From Dipylidium caninum (lineage: Eukaryota > Platyhelminthes > Cestoda > Cyclophyllidea > Dipylidiidae), in NCBI GenBank assembly GCA_017562135.1, contig QEYB01001349.1:1-64000 (forward strand): 64,000 bases of DNA, given 5' to 3'. How positions within the stretch are numbered: position 1 is the stretch's first letter; every line of letters starts with the position of its first letter. Made by a program: the position numbers and the translations under genes. Positions 25,500 to 36,868 of this stretch are shown here, one piece after another. Below the pieces are notes generated by a model. That model was not told the origin of the DNA. It searched no databases and saw only the letters and a list, made by a program, of their open reading frames with translations.

Positions 25500-28400
25500 A
25501 GGGCTCAACCTGGACTGCCCACTACGCCGGCGAGTAGTAACCGACAAACGGACGCTACTACACGCTGAATCCGAGAACATCTGTAAATCTTGTACTCTCT
25601 CTCTCCCTCCCTCCCTCCCTCCCTCCCTCCCCCCTTCCTCTCTCTCTCTCTCTCTCTCCCTCTTTTTCTCTCTTTCTCTCACGATACTGGGTGGAGGCAA
25701 GGAAAACGGGGGAAGCTGAAGTTGCCCTGCTTTTCCTTTAACTCTCTGGCAAACGGGACACGATGAGGCTGGTTGATACCACAAGACATTACCACTGCCA
25801 CGGGTACTCTGACATTTGTAGCGTTGAAGGTAGGTGAAAGCACCTGGCACACGGGAAGGGCGACTTGATGCTACGCAATCCCACTGATGGCTGAAACATC
25901 CCCACTCGATCGGGCCATCTCGCCTAGCGGAGGACAAGCGAACAAGTTTCCACTTGTCTCCACTAACTTTTGGCATTTTCGCGCTCGGCTGATCGGAGAG
26001 GAAGTTACGTCTTCGTTTGAGTAGCATTGTCCCACTCCTGTTTTCCCCCCCCCCCTCCCCTCCCTCCCCCGTTGCGGTCATCATCACCACGTCGCCGACC
26101 GTGGAGACTGCGATGAATGGTGGAATGTGGCGACGCCAGTGTGAATGCCATAATCCGCATTGACGGGGGTTTTGGGAGAAGTCACCACACTCCTGTGGCA
26201 CATGCAGCGGGCGAAGAAGTAATTGCTGAGGGAGAAGAATTGGGTGAGGTGGCGGCCTGAGAATGACGAGTGCACAGTGTCAATTGCCCTAATGGCACAC
26301 TGTCTGGCGAAGCCTTTCTAGCCGTACCCGCCTTCGCTTATTCCACCTTCTCATACAACCACAGAAGTGTCCCCTCGAAGGCTGCCTCTTTCCTTGAGGC
26401 GTGAGACCTCATGACGCGGCACGTAGTGAAGCGTTGAGGGAGAATGCGAGGAAGGAGTTCGCCAGCGCCCTCTGCCATTTTTCAAGACAGTAGAAAAATG
26501 ACAATTTCATTTCGCACGGTGGAGAGCCTTGCAGGAGACGAGGAGTTGGGAATGCAGAGAGACCAAGTAGGCACGTCAAGTGAACTTGTTCGAGGTGAAC
26601 CGCTTCAGAAAGGGGGTTACATCAGGGCGCAAGTGAATTGGGAGCTACGCTGGTTGATTGACGCGTGTGCAGTGAGCTGTAAGTGGATTGTACACATGGA
26701 AGACGGCAACCGTGGATACAAATCATCAACGGACATTAAGTCGGGTGGGCGACTTGCCTTCCTTTTGACGGGTGGTCTTCGCGGTCAGCAGTCGCCAGCG
26801 CCTGCTCATCTGCACCGACACGAGGTGCAGTTGGGGGAAGCTGGCCGATGTGTGGCGCGATCAAAGGCTGCGTCGCACGACCCTCCTCAAATCCATTTGA
26901 GCATCCGCTCCAAGCTGCACCTGCCACTCTGTCGACTCTTGCTGCTCCCGACAGCCGCCCCCAGCACCACCACGTCTTCCGTCCCGACGTCTCACACACC
27001 GGCACCATCGCGAGGGACAGAGGCGAGAGCGGCGTGAACGCGTGTCTCTGCACAAACCCTCGACGCCCTCAAAGAGAAGATGGTGACTCTCTTTCGCCGC
27101 CAGCAGTGTCGACAGAGGCGGGATCCCTGGAGGGCAAAGGTGGTTGTTGACATGGTGGAGGACTGCTTTTGCCTCGAGCCTCGAGCCTCGAGCCTCGAGC
27201 CTCGGAGCCTCGGAGCCTCGAGCCTCGAGCCTCGAGCTTCCATTTGCAAGCGTTCGAATTCATTCACGGATGTTAGGAATGTCCAATGAGGAGTCTTCGA
27301 CGAGAGACTAATGCGCTAGTTTGATGGTGTTTACGTGGCCTTCGGGGAATCTGGCTTCCCACCTCTTCGCTTGCATGAGAGGAACGCAGAGGGAAGGTCT
27401 GATCCCAGGGTGGCACTCACCCCGAAGCAATGGTTTGCACGATTTGGCTTCCCCTTTCGTGGATCACGGCTGTTCTCGGCTCGTTGATGCCCAAGCTCGG
27501 CCACTGACTGTCAGCAGGCGGAAGTTGTCTCGGTCGAAGCACGCTTCTCCCTCGCCAGCGTCATTAATACGCGTTCTTCCACGAACGCGTCACAGAGTCT
27601 CCAGTCCTCCATGTCCCAGTTCACCTGCTTCTCCATCTGACGTGGCTGCCTGCTTCCTCCCCGTGATCTCCACATCTGCGGTCGTTCCTCCTCGACCCTC
27701 AACCAGTGGGCGAGTCGACGACCTGCCTTTCTCCTCTGCTCACACAACCGAAATCGCCGCCAGCACCACCGGCTGAGAGGTGGAATGGCGTCGCCGCAGT
27801 CTGTGCTCCTTTCCTCCTCCCACAGGAGAATGAATCTGGTGTTCGATGAGAACGAATGCGATAGTGGGACAAATTATGGTCATGCTTTCAAGGCCCAGTT
27901 CTTTTCAGCCTTATGGGTAGAATAAGCCCGCAAGTCCCTTTCGATTTCGGATTCCAGGCGAGGGCACATTGTTGTCTTTGGCAGAGCTCATTTTCCGTGA
28001 TCCTCGTCTCTGAGAGAGGACGCGTGTGGCGAGGCCAAGGAGGTGCCACGGAGAGCCACTTTCGACTTGGTGAAGTGGAGCGGCATGTCCACGTGGCACT
28101 GTTGTCCGAGGAGGGCCGCCAGCTGCGTAAGGAAGCTGCTTTTCGCCAGGGACACGTTCGAAACTCACGGCAGTGCGGCACTCGGTTTTCGTCTGTGGAG
28201 AATCCGCCACTGCCGCGTCGACTGCGTGCTCTTATGTTAAGCGTATCGTGGGACGATGTGGCAAGCTGACGCCGGCAATCCATTGCACAATGTTCGCACA
28301 GTTGGCGCCAACCGGAAGCTGTAGGCATGAAGCCTCCAGATTAGACCACCTGAGATGCTGTTTCGGTGGCATCGGCCAACTCGGCCACCTTCCCATGGTA

Positions 28401-28840
28401 AAACTGTGACACGAAAGCATCCTCATCGGAAAATTGTTTCTCCCAGCAGTAAGCTGCCTTGCCCAGTTGTCTCCGCTCTATTTATGCTCCGTTCTCTACC
28501 GCATTCTCTCATGGGCAGAAATCACGAGACTTACGACCGCTGGTCTCCTCAACATCCTCGTGTTATTTGACGAAAATGGGGAGGTTGAGGAGGTCTGGGG
28601 TAGGCACTGCAAAATGGCTTCACACAGTCTCCCGACTCTTTCTCTCGCAACCGCACAGAGTGTGCGGGTGGAGAAGAGGTAAAAGACCAACTTCGTTTTA
28701 CTTTCTCACCAAAACTCCACCTCTTCCGCCTCCTCCTTATGAACGCCTCATCTGAAATGTTCGCAGGCCATCAGCCGATCCTCTCACCACTGTCAGGAGG
28801 CATTTGACTTGCCTCAGAGACATGATCCGCTGTCTTGTCA
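25500..28840. other. No confidently assigned gene
   Basis: Contains a long CT-rich tract (25,594-25,680), a CGAGCCT heptamer array (27,171-27,238) and several open frames without recognisable domains. A minus-strand stretch near 28,330-28,420 (HGKVAELADA) loosely resembles plus-strand 40,500-40,560 (LHGNLADFAS), too short to call. Confidence 0.4.
27171..27238 (+). repeat. CGAGCCT heptamer array
   Basis: About nine CGAGCCT units, two of them with an extra G. Confidence 0.9.
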
Positions 28841-28847
28841 AGAGACA

Positions 28848-29340
28848 TCGACAAGAGTGAAGAGAAGAAAGCACCTGAGAAGCACTGGGGTGCCAGGCTG
28901 CCGTCGCTGGAACACCCTCGTTAAAGGGGTGAGGCAAGAATGGACTGCCTTCATTTTGACAAGAGTAAGCTGACGACCTCTCATGGAGATGGCTGCGTGG
29001 AGTGGCGCCGCGATATCTTCTGTTGGAGGTCTTCATGCCCAAAATGCAAGAGGAGGAGACATCCTGGCTCAGTGGGCGACGACGGGTTTCATGCTCGACT
29101 CAACAGAGGGATTCTCAACCCTCGCCAGCCTCCCCATCACCGAGTCAGCCATCAACGTTAACGTGGTGGAAGTCAATCGTGGCGTGAAATGGAGCGACAG
29201 GGTTTGGAGAGAGAATAGGCACGACACCTGCAGGCTGATGACGTGAAGGGACCCCAACAGGCATATCGGCGAACCCCATCAACTCCTGCATGCGGTATTT
29301 TCCACAAGACAAAAAGAGGCGGAGGAGAGAGCATCTACTG
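28848..29340 (+). other. Diverged direct-repeat block R1, likely exons of an unrecognised gene
   Basis: Three sub-blocks match R2 (42,488-43,075) in the same order and strand. The first has a shared DID start and LPx(2)EH end. The second has FMLDSTEG...LPITESAI against FILDSSTG...LLITDSAI. The third has GEPHQLLHAVFSTRQKEAEE against GEPHQLRHAAFPTVQKDAEE. Protein-level similarity with silent changes indicates coding. I do not recognise the family and did not resolve exon borders. Confidence 0.45.
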
Positions 29341-31700
29341 ACTTATCTCGACCGTATAAAGGGAGTGTGGACACTTCCACCAAGTGGTCGGCCTTGGTGA
29401 GCCAAGGAGAGGCGGCGGGTAGCGTGTATTATAAGTCGGGAAGTTGTGCGGGTGCGGAGAGTAGCGAGAGACTACCTCGCCAACTGGACTTAGCAGGCGA
29501 GATGAAGGAAGCACATGCGGTGGACAAAGAGGCGAGGATTCGGGTGACGGTGGGGGTGGGGGTGAGGGTGAGGGTGGGGGTGAGGACAGAGAGCGCGAGA
29601 TGAATACGCGGTGGGCATTTGGGGGAGAATGGCCGTGGCAAGATGCGCCCAACAGAGTGCAGACTCTTTAGGGAATGGAGGCATGCGTGAACGCGTGCCA
29701 ACCTCTTTGGTCAGCAGACGATGTTCCCGAGCGATGTGAACGAGGCGACATCAGCACGTCTCCGTCGGCGGTGCCAGGACACCTGCCTTCCCAATGCATT
29801 CCACTGGCGTCTCCTCCTCCACTCAGTCGTGCTCTGCACCACATCTCGCCAACTCACAGAACCGCGTTTGTGGTCGAGTGACCACGAAGTCGCCGAGGCA
29901 GTGGCTGATTCCCAGAGGAAAATCAGCACTCGCGCTTGCCCCGTGTTTTGGATGAATCGCGGATGGAACTCGCATAGGCCAGACTGTCTCGGACACATTC
30001 CACTTCAGCAAGACAGAGAGGCCCTTCATAAGAACTCTCCTGCCTGGAGGAATAAGTTATCAGCCCAACTTGCAGTTTGTCTGTTGGCTCGGCTGGTGAA
30101 TTTTGTATTTCCCTGGATGGCGGCGAGAAGCGAGCTCTTTCTCCTCTGGAAAGGGTGACAGTTGACGTGCACGCCACGCTTTCCCCAAACTACTTGAAAT
30201 GTGAGAAATGCGAAGACTCATCTGAAAAGACTAGGCTTTCGCGTTTTACTCTTTCGGTCATTTTGGCGGACCAAGTGGTCATCTTGAGGTTTGCTTGTCC
30301 TGCGGACCCGTGGCATTGCACAGTCGAATGGTCTCGAGGGAGCCTGCGTCCCTCTTGGCCTGCCTCAAAACACTCCGCCTCCGCATCCCCGGCATGCGAC
30401 GATCAGTCGGTGTGGCTGCAGCCGCCATCTTAGTCGGGGACGGTGGAAGTGCTGGGCTGACGGTGGGCAGGCTACGGCTTCGCCTAACCACGCACGATTG
30501 AAGAAGGCCGCCAGAGTGCCGGTGGGAAATCAGAGTGAAGGGAGTTGGCGACTGAAGAGGCATTTGTCAGCACAAAGCGATTGTGCGTGGGCAGAAGTCG
30601 CCAAGTGGGATGAGGATTGGACAAATTCAGTGGTCAGGGCGAGGAGAATTGGGAGGGAGCACTAAATAGCGTGGAAGAGGGAAAGAAATGATGCAGTGAG
30701 AAAGTATTCTGTCGAGTGGGGTGAGGGAATTTGCCATGTTGGAAGCGAAATAGACAAACTTCTGACTCTTTAACTTCCCACGTCACCTTCAATGATGGAG
30801 ACTTTGAGTGGACGATGAGAGAAAGGGGAGCAGGTGAGGGGAGAGGAGAGGAGAGGGGAGGAGAGGGAGGAGAGGGGAGGAGAGGGGAGGAGAGGAGAGA
30901 AAAGAAGAGAGAGAGGCTGGCGAGAGACACGACAAATTGGCCAGACACTGGCGCTTCACTGCGAGTGGGCAGCTTATCATCACCCACCTCGACCTGTTCA
31001 CCGACCATCCTGCTGTTTGCAATTGCATTCGGTCGGCTATAGCATCGCAACGGTGTGAAGTTGGACGTGGGATTTGCGTTTCAAGTGCCTCTCTCAGTCT
31101 CGGCTTCCTGTCGTCTCCGATCGGCCTATTGTCTGCAGACAATTTATTTCCAACTCGACAGCTTTGCACAAGGGACATTATTGCTGGTCGTGATCCACTG
31201 CGTCCCGCTTCTCTTCCTCCGGCCGGTCCCGCCCACCAAGCCGCCCTTTCAACCATCAGGGTCCTTCTCCACATCTCTCTCCTACTCATCTTGCTCCACC
31301 TCCTCCACCTCCTCCACCTCCTCCACCTCCTCCTCCTCCTCCTCCTCCTTCTCCTTCTCCTCCTTCTCCTCTGCCCGCAACTGCGCCCATCTCCCCGGTG
31401 GCACGAGTGGCGTTTGTCTAGACAAACATGGGCAAATTTGGCTCTGGCCACATCCGACAAACACTCCAATAGCAGAGAGATGAAGCCGTTGTCACCATGC
31501 ACGCCGACATCTCGGTGAGGGGCAGACTCGTCTCGCTGATGTGGGCGGATCGCTTGATGGAACACACACAGTCGTTACATGCCGTGTCTCGTGACGGACA
31601 GAAGAGTGATCAGGGATTTCAGCCGAGGACTGCAAGTTAAGTTTCCACGATACCCTTCCGGACGGAGGATGAGAGTAACCGCCGAAGTGGCACTCACCAC
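29341..31700. other. No confidently assigned gene
   Basis: Holds a GGGGGT/GAGGGT repeat (29,548-29,585), a GGAGA tract (30,836-30,905) and a CTC-rich tract (31,295-31,372). The block at about 31,130-31,220 weakly matches 13,840-13,900 of the first palindrome. Open frames show no recognisable domain. Confidence 0.4.
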
Positions 31701-31763
31701 CGTTGCAGACGAAACCAAAGGGCAAAGCACTGGAGGAGGTGTATATAGTGCCAAAGGAGGCTG

Positions 31764-32213
31764 TTATATTGGAATGGGCACGGTGAATCTCACGTTTACA
31801 CGTCTGAGGTTCCTGAAAAGTCGACGAATACCGCGACTAATCCTTCGCCTCCATCGACGCCATCCAGCCGGCCGAAGTCCTTCCTCTGCCCCAATTCCCC
31901 CGTCCGACGCACCACTGCCGCTTCCCTCCTCCTCTGCCTCCTCTGCCTCCTCTGCCTCCTCTGCCTCACCTGACGATTCCATCGCGTCCTCTCGTGGCTC
32001 TGCATCCGCGGCCACTTGCTCCTGGTGGAGAGGATCACGCGACTCAAACACGTCTGCCTCCAGTTGGCGCACAGTCTCGGCGTCTGACACCGTCAAGCCG
32101 GTGACATGCGCTGCGTTCACTGCGAGACAGAGGGGGAGGAGGAGGAGGAGGCTGAGGACGAGTACGAGTACGGGCGGCGTGTGGCAGTCCCTCGGACGCG
32201 GCAGGAAGCTCAT
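31764..32213 (-). CDS. Type A secreted cationic-peptide precursor, copy 1
   Basis: A single 149-codon open frame, identical in protein to the copy at 39,133-39,582. Residues 1 to about 33 form a signal peptide with a Leu/Val-rich core (VLVLVLSLLLLLPLCLAV). Residues 34 to about 112 are strongly acidic, including repeated EEA units encoded by a GCAGAG hexamer run. Residues 113-149 are Arg-rich and amphipathic (core LRPAGWRRWRRRISRGIRR), with about 12 Arg in 26 residues and a Pro/Ile tail. Signal peptide, acidic pro-part and cationic helix is the plan of helical host-defence peptide precursors such as cathelicidins. Sequence homology to them is not claimed. No Cys-rich cathelin domain is present. 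A membrane-active peptide is inferred. A nuclear or RNA-binding Arg-rich tail would be the alternative but fits poorly with the signal peptide. Confidence 0.75.
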   Translation of the reverse strand: MSFLPRPRDCHTPPVLVLVLSLLLLLPLCLAVNAAHVTGLTVSDAETVRQLEADVFESRDPLHQEQVAADAEPREDAMESSGEAEEAEEAEEAEEEGSGSGASDGGIGAEEGLRPAGWRRWRRRISRGIRRLFRNLRRVNVRFTVPIPI

Positions 32214-32325
32214 TTTGTGATTGTGGTCGTCTGGTCAGCGCAGTCCCCGAGGAGGCCTTTTATGCACCTCCAGCATCATCTGTTTACCATTTATTCGCGG
32301 TGTTTACATGAGGGCGTGGGCGGAT
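32211..32325 (-). promoter_or_regulatory. Type A promoter, copy 1
   Basis: Reading upstream of the ATG on the minus strand: a TATA box (CATAAAAGG, 32,256-32,264), two forkhead-type GTAAACA sites (32,281-32,288 and 32,301-32,308) and an exact EGR/Zif268-type GCGTGGGCG (32,314-32,322). The same order is kept at 39,023-39,133 and 36,580-36,692. Confidence 0.6.
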
Positions 32326-32363
32326 GCGATAATTCCACAGACGAGTTTATTTCTTAAACGCAC

Positions 32364-32813
32364 TTACGAGTGCCGTGACGGGCAGGACGAGGTTGACGGT
32401 AGCACAGCGCCAAAGGCTTCTGACACTGACAGGATGATTGTCGGGCAGTCGACGCCCTCCACACGTCGGCAACCACCAAAGGTCGGGCCAGTGCAAGTCA
32501 CCGGCTCCTGCGATTGTTGAATGCACTTCTCGGTATTAATCCTCTTCTGCACCGCTCCTTCCGGATCGCCTCCACTTCTCCAGGTGGGGAGACTGCGAAG
32601 ACGGCGATGTTGCTCGCTGTACGTCCCCCAATGAACGACGTCGTGAGCTCACGCCTGTCATCTTTTGCACAGTGTGTCAACGATTCGCATCCAACGCAGC
32701 CAAAATGGCCAATGAACTGCAGCCAAGCGAGTTGCCGTCTCCTCCACCCCGCGGACGATGTCCAACAGGTCGTCAGTCACGTCGATGCGCAAGGTCAGCA
32801 CCATTCACCCTGA
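32364..32813 (-). CDS. Unrecognised open frame D, left copy
   Basis: Mirror of 38,542-38,981. See that entry. The frame holding the C-rich stretch QEPVTCTGPTFGGC ends upstream of the type A promoter on the same strand. Confidence 0.25.
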
Positions 32814-33429
32814 GATGACCACATTCGGGGGGCAGAAATTGCTTTTCGCCGTAGTCCACCTCGTTTCCGTTGACACACGAGATTAACTTCTCCGTTGCTC
32901 CACCGACTGACCTTAAAGTCGCTGCTGAATAGAATTGACCAGATGCCCTCACATCATGAGCCTCGTATTCTCGACACTTGCAAATATCCCCGCTTTGAGC
33001 AATGGCTTCGCCGTCTCCGCTCTTTCACTCCTCACCGCAATGGAGCGATGTGTAGACGGCACTTGTCTTCTTGCAATCCGTCTCCGGATTGCGAGGCTTC
33101 GGCACGATGCGCCTCCTCACTCCATTGCGTCGAAGAGGAGGAAACGAAAGAGCCCCAGTGTCCGGCGCTCTTCATGGCATGATTAAGTTGGTGGACGCAG
33201 AGACGAAGGCGCAAGCGGTCTGTCTCGCCTCTCCAGTACGACGATGGAAGTAACGCCTTCAGGGTGGCATTCAGATGAAGGCACGTCGCACACACGAAGG
33301 GGGATCCGTGGCGCAAAAGCTCTAGGCTCCAAGTTAACTGCCCGATGTACCCTCCCCACTTGACTATGTCATCTCGTCCAAGGAAAAATAAGAAAAAGCC
33401 TTGACTCTCGTTCCACAAATGTCGTCTGC

Positions 33430-33726
33430 TCATCCGGCCAATTGGTTGCGCCTGTCGTTGGGCAGCACACCGGTGAGTGCGGGGATGTCGGCACCGATGA
33501 GCATCTTTTGCTGGATCACCTGCGCAGCCGCGTCTGTCGGACACACGCCCGCATTCGAGTCTACGGAAGTTGGGCTGTCAGTTGCACCAAAGTTGTCCTT
33601 CTCGCGCGGCGTTGGCTCGCACGCTGACGAGTTAGACGCGCATTCGAAGGCCCCCAGTGCTCCAGTGCCTGAGACCGGCACCGGCACCGGCACCGGCACC
33701 GGCACCGGCACCGGCACTATTGCCAC
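33430..33726 (-). CDS. Unrecognised gene C with a Val-Pro repeat, left copy
   Basis: The frame begins in a GTGCCG hexamer array (33,676-33,716) encoding alternating Val-Pro. It continues through SGTGALGAFECASNSSACEP and ends in GADIPALTGVLPNDRRNQLA followed by a stop at 33,430. It reads like the C-terminal exon of a larger protein. Upstream on the same strand (33,784-34,030) lies another possible exon with HFHREVTVCCPQGG. The right copy is frameshifted near 37,790. No family recognised. Confidence 0.35.
   Translation of the reverse strand: MAIVPVPVPVPVPVPVPVSGTGALGAFECASNSSACEPTPREKDNFGATDSPTSVDSNAGVCPTDAAAQVIQQKMLIGADIPALTGVLPNDRRNQLAG
33676..33716 (+). repeat. ACCGGC hexamer array
   Basis: Seven tandem ACCGGC units, mirrored at 37,628-37,668. 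Confidence 0.95.
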
Positions 33727-34252
33727 TTGTCTCCTTCAAGTTAAACGCCCCTCCATCCACTGGTTGCATTCGCGGAACGCCATTCAATTGCTCCGTTTGT
33801 CCACAATTGTGCACCTCCCATTGACTTTTTGCCTTTCTGGCCAACGTGTGGCAAACTCTTTTCCAACCCAGAGCTCAACGCCACTCCGTCCGCCCGAGAT
33901 GGCCATTTTCATGGCTCGCAAGTAATCAGTCCCACCTTGTGGGCAACATACGGTCACTTCTCTGTGGAAGTGAGTGTGTGTGGCATCCTCACAATCCGCC
34001 ACATCGAGAACGCGCAAGGCGGAGCCGTTCACTAAACACCCACATGCACAGATGTCGGCCGAGAGGATAGAGTTAAGGCTGTGAAACTGTCGCGTCTATT
34101 TGTTGGCTGTTGATGCTCTACAAGTGTCAACGGGCATAGGGACGGGGCACAGGATGATAATACGGTAGAATGGGAAGTCCTCCAGGCCCTCTTAAAAATC
34201 TGCCCAGAGCGCGTCTGATCCTTCTGCGAAGCGCGACGCCACCCAGACGGCA

Positions 34253-34513
34253 TCAGCGCAACTTGCCGCACATCGTGCTCGTCGGCGTCACGAGGCCTGC
34301 GTTCCCACTCCGCTGCACGTCCTCCTGGATTTCTCCCAGCTCTGCCAACTCTTCCTCCGTGGAGTCCAGCATCCGCAGCAATTCCCGGCCCGCCTTCTGC
34401 ACGGCCACGTCGTCCAACTCGTCCGCCTCCGTGGAGCCAGCCACTCCAGCCGGGCGGAGGTGAGACAGACAGAGGAGGAGGAGGAGGGCCACGAGAGGCC
34501 GGCTACATCCCAT
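34253..34513 (-). pseudogene. Type B secreted-peptide precursor, truncated copy
   Basis: Starts with a signal peptide (MGCSRPLVALLLLLCLS..., residues 1 to about 26) and an acidic region (STEADELDD..., STEEELAELGEIQED). Compared with the right-arm copy at 37,019-37,030, one base is missing near 34,316. The frame then runs to a stop at 34,253, before the Arg-rich segment. A compensating extra base lies near 34,229. A second ATG 14 bases upstream (34,527) is out of frame. If the missing base is a sequencing error, the copy would be a full precursor like type A. The C-terminal part after the frameshift is still visible down to about 34,090. Confidence 0.6.
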
Positions 34514-34600
34514 GACGAGAGACGCATTCTGTGCTAGAAGTTTCGCAACTGAGTGGTTTGTTGTCCTGCTCCGTGCGCTCTCGGCATCCTATTTATAGCT
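34511..34600 (-). promoter_or_regulatory. Type B promoter
   Basis: A strong TATA box (TATAAATAG, 34,589-34,597 on the minus strand) lies about 76-84 bases upstream of the ATG at 34,513. The forkhead and EGR sites of the type A promoters were not seen here. Confidence 0.6.
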
Positions 34601-34619
34601 GTTGGAGGGCGAGGACAGG

Positions 34620-36250
34620 GCTGTAGGGGATTTAAGAAGTTCTTTTTGGAAAGGATGATTTACTGAGGGGAGTGGATGACGAATTGTTGCAAGAACATCT
34701 GTGTTCGCTTTGATCCAAAACGCAGCCTTTCGTGAAGCAGTTGACGGCAACTGGGTGTAAAAGGCGGATTTCCTACGGACGAATCGCCCTAGAAAAAAGG
34801 TCGTATTTTGACTTGGAGAACCTGTTCCTCCCACCTCCAATCCGCGGTGTTTTGGGGAGGAGCTGACTACACTGCGCTTCAAGTGTGCCTGCGTGCGGCG
34901 AAAAAAGGCACAACGGTGGTGAGATTCGCGTGCACAGCGAGGAGATGGAGGGAGAAGTTCCTCACTTCAATCGCCACTGCTACCTCGACGGAGGTAGAGA
35001 CGTGTCCACAACAGCTTTTCGTTAGAACCACTCTCGTGGGGGCATCTCACGCCTTACCCACGCGCATCTCTTTTCTCTGAGGTGGCCTAACGAGCTCGCC
35101 TTGGTTCCACTCCAATGGAGCATTGGGTGCTCCTACTTCAAGCGTAATCTTCGGGCTCCTCCCAAAGCTGCGGCTGAAGAGCCCTCACCCGACTCCCTTC
35201 ACTCGCCCTGTTGGGCTCGGGCAGTTGCCTATGCAGTGGACCCCTCGGGCCGAGGTGAATGAGTGAGGCGCGAGGAGGCGCACAGAATCGCCGGTTCTCC
35301 GCGGCGGCAGAAATGCAGCCGGTTCGCCGGAGGATGAGGCCCTGCGCACAGACCAAGATGTGTCGGCTTCTTTGCAACCAAGTGACGAGCTCTTGTGCTT
35401 GCCTGTTTGAGCGCGTTGGAGCGTGTGTTTGGAGAGGAATTCAACACGGGCCTAGAGGATGCTTAGTGGAACGGTAGTGGGTGGAAGTGCCAAATCGCAT
35501 CACTCTCGGGTCGGCGGCGTGAAGCGGCGAGATGCGATTGTCAACAGAGTTGTCACATTTTTCATCACATTGCACTACACCAGAGTGGCCTCACTCGTCG
35601 CGGAGCGTTCCTCCACCCACGCTGCATACCTCAAAACTTCCTCATCGACGACTCCTTCCTTGTCCGAGAAGAGAGCGTCCGAATGCGTACTGGTGCGAAC
35701 AGAACAATGAATGCAACTCAGCACCGCCGGGGTTGCTCTCCGCATCGCAGCCGGTTCGTGCCCGCCATAGGCGGAGAACGAAAGTGGTGATGCTCCTCGA
35801 CTATGCTCGACCAAGCCTTCACTCTGTTGACGGGGAGAAGAACGCGCAACCAGATGCTGGAGACAATTAGCGCAACATGACCATCAGTTTTCTGGTCGGT
35901 AATGAAACAGGCGTCGACAGAGGGTGGCTCTCCTCCTCGGAGCAACTGCCGAAGAAGCGCGGTACGACACAAATGAGACCGCGTCCTTCCAGTGGACCAC
36001 GCAGAGGTGGTCGTTCTGGCCTTAGCACGACTGCGCAAGAAGGAGAGAAGCACTCGAAAGGGAGGAAACGCGAGCATAGGCAGACAGATTTTCGCGCAAT
36101 GTCTACGGTCTATGATGACCTAACAAGTAGACGAGATGGCGACATGAGCTTCAGTGCCGCAGAGCTCATCAAGCGCACAGTTTCACCTGCCATAAAGAGA
36201 GCTGAGTGCTGCAAGACGTGTCGAATTGCCAAAGAAAAATAACACAGAAG
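34620..36250. other. Spacer of the second palindrome
   Basis: Unique sequence between the arms. A minus-strand frame near 35,575-35,700 (DALFSDKEGVVDEEV) and a plus-strand frame ending at 36,242 (MSTVYDDLTSRRDGD..., CCKTCRIAKEK-stop) have coding-like composition but no recognisable domain. Confidence 0.35.
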
Positions 36251-36339
36251 TGTGCTTTATTCCGCAGCTGCTTCCCTCTTCAGTAGCCCATTTCGCGCCT
36301 CCTTATTTCCTCCTCCAACATCGCCAAGCGGGATGGCCA

Positions 36340-36868
36340 AGCGGTGGAGCAATGAGGAAGTTAATCTCGTGTGGCCCGACCTTTGCTGGTTCCAACCGGT
36401 GTGGAGGGCGTCGAAAGCCCGACAATCATCCTGTCAGCAGAGACCCAAAATGCCGTCAAACTCGCTCCGTGAATGCGCGTTGTCAGAAGCCTTTGGCGCT
36501 GTGCTAACCGTCAACCTTCGTCCTGCCGTCACGGCACTCGTAAGTGCGTTAAGAAATAAACTCGTCTGTGGAATTATCGCATCCGCCCACGCCCTCATGT
36601 AAACACCGCGAAGTAAATGGTAAACAGATGCTGGAGGTGCATAAAAAGGCCTCCTCGGGGACTGCGCTGACCAGACGACCACAATCACAAAATGAGCTCC
36701 TGCCGCGTCCGAGGGACTGCCACACGCCGCCCGTACTCGTACTCGTCCTCAGCCTCCTCCTCCTCCTCCCCCTGTCTCGCAGTTAAACAGCGCATGTCAC
36801 GGCTTGACCGGTGTCAGACGCCCTGTGCGCCAAACTGGAGGCAGACGTGTTTGAGTCGCGTGATCCTC
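36340..36868 (+). repeat. Partial direct copy of the D-A segment
   Basis: Bases 36,340-36,375 match 38,440-38,470, and 36,375-36,868 match 38,855-39,320, so this is a second copy of the A upstream region with about 385 bases deleted at the GTGTG-GCCCGACC junction. It brings a complete type A promoter and start codon to the front of the type B sequence. Confidence 0.75.
36580..36692 (+). promoter_or_regulatory. Type A promoter, third copy
   Basis: Contains CGCCCACGC, two GTAAACA sites and a TATA box (CATAAAAAGG, 36,640-36,649) upstream of the ATG at 36,692. Confidence 0.6.

Larger units (their letters stand above)
31705..34468 (-). repeat. Second palindrome, left arm (secreted-peptide cluster)
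   Basis: About 2.76 kb, matching the reverse complement of 36,869-39,646 almost perfectly. Mismatches are mostly single-base indels. Gene order on the minus strand is B, C, D, A. The outer edge falls at 31,705 where the matching GTTGCAGACG ends. Confidence 0.9.

Noticed and set aside
25476..26201. 241-codon minus-strand open frame
   Set aside because: Much of it is the CT-rich tract read as Glu/Arg repeats.
26444..27037. 197-codon plus-strand open frame
   Set aside because: No domain, no splice support, and overlapping frames of similar length on the other strand. High GC makes long chance frames common here.
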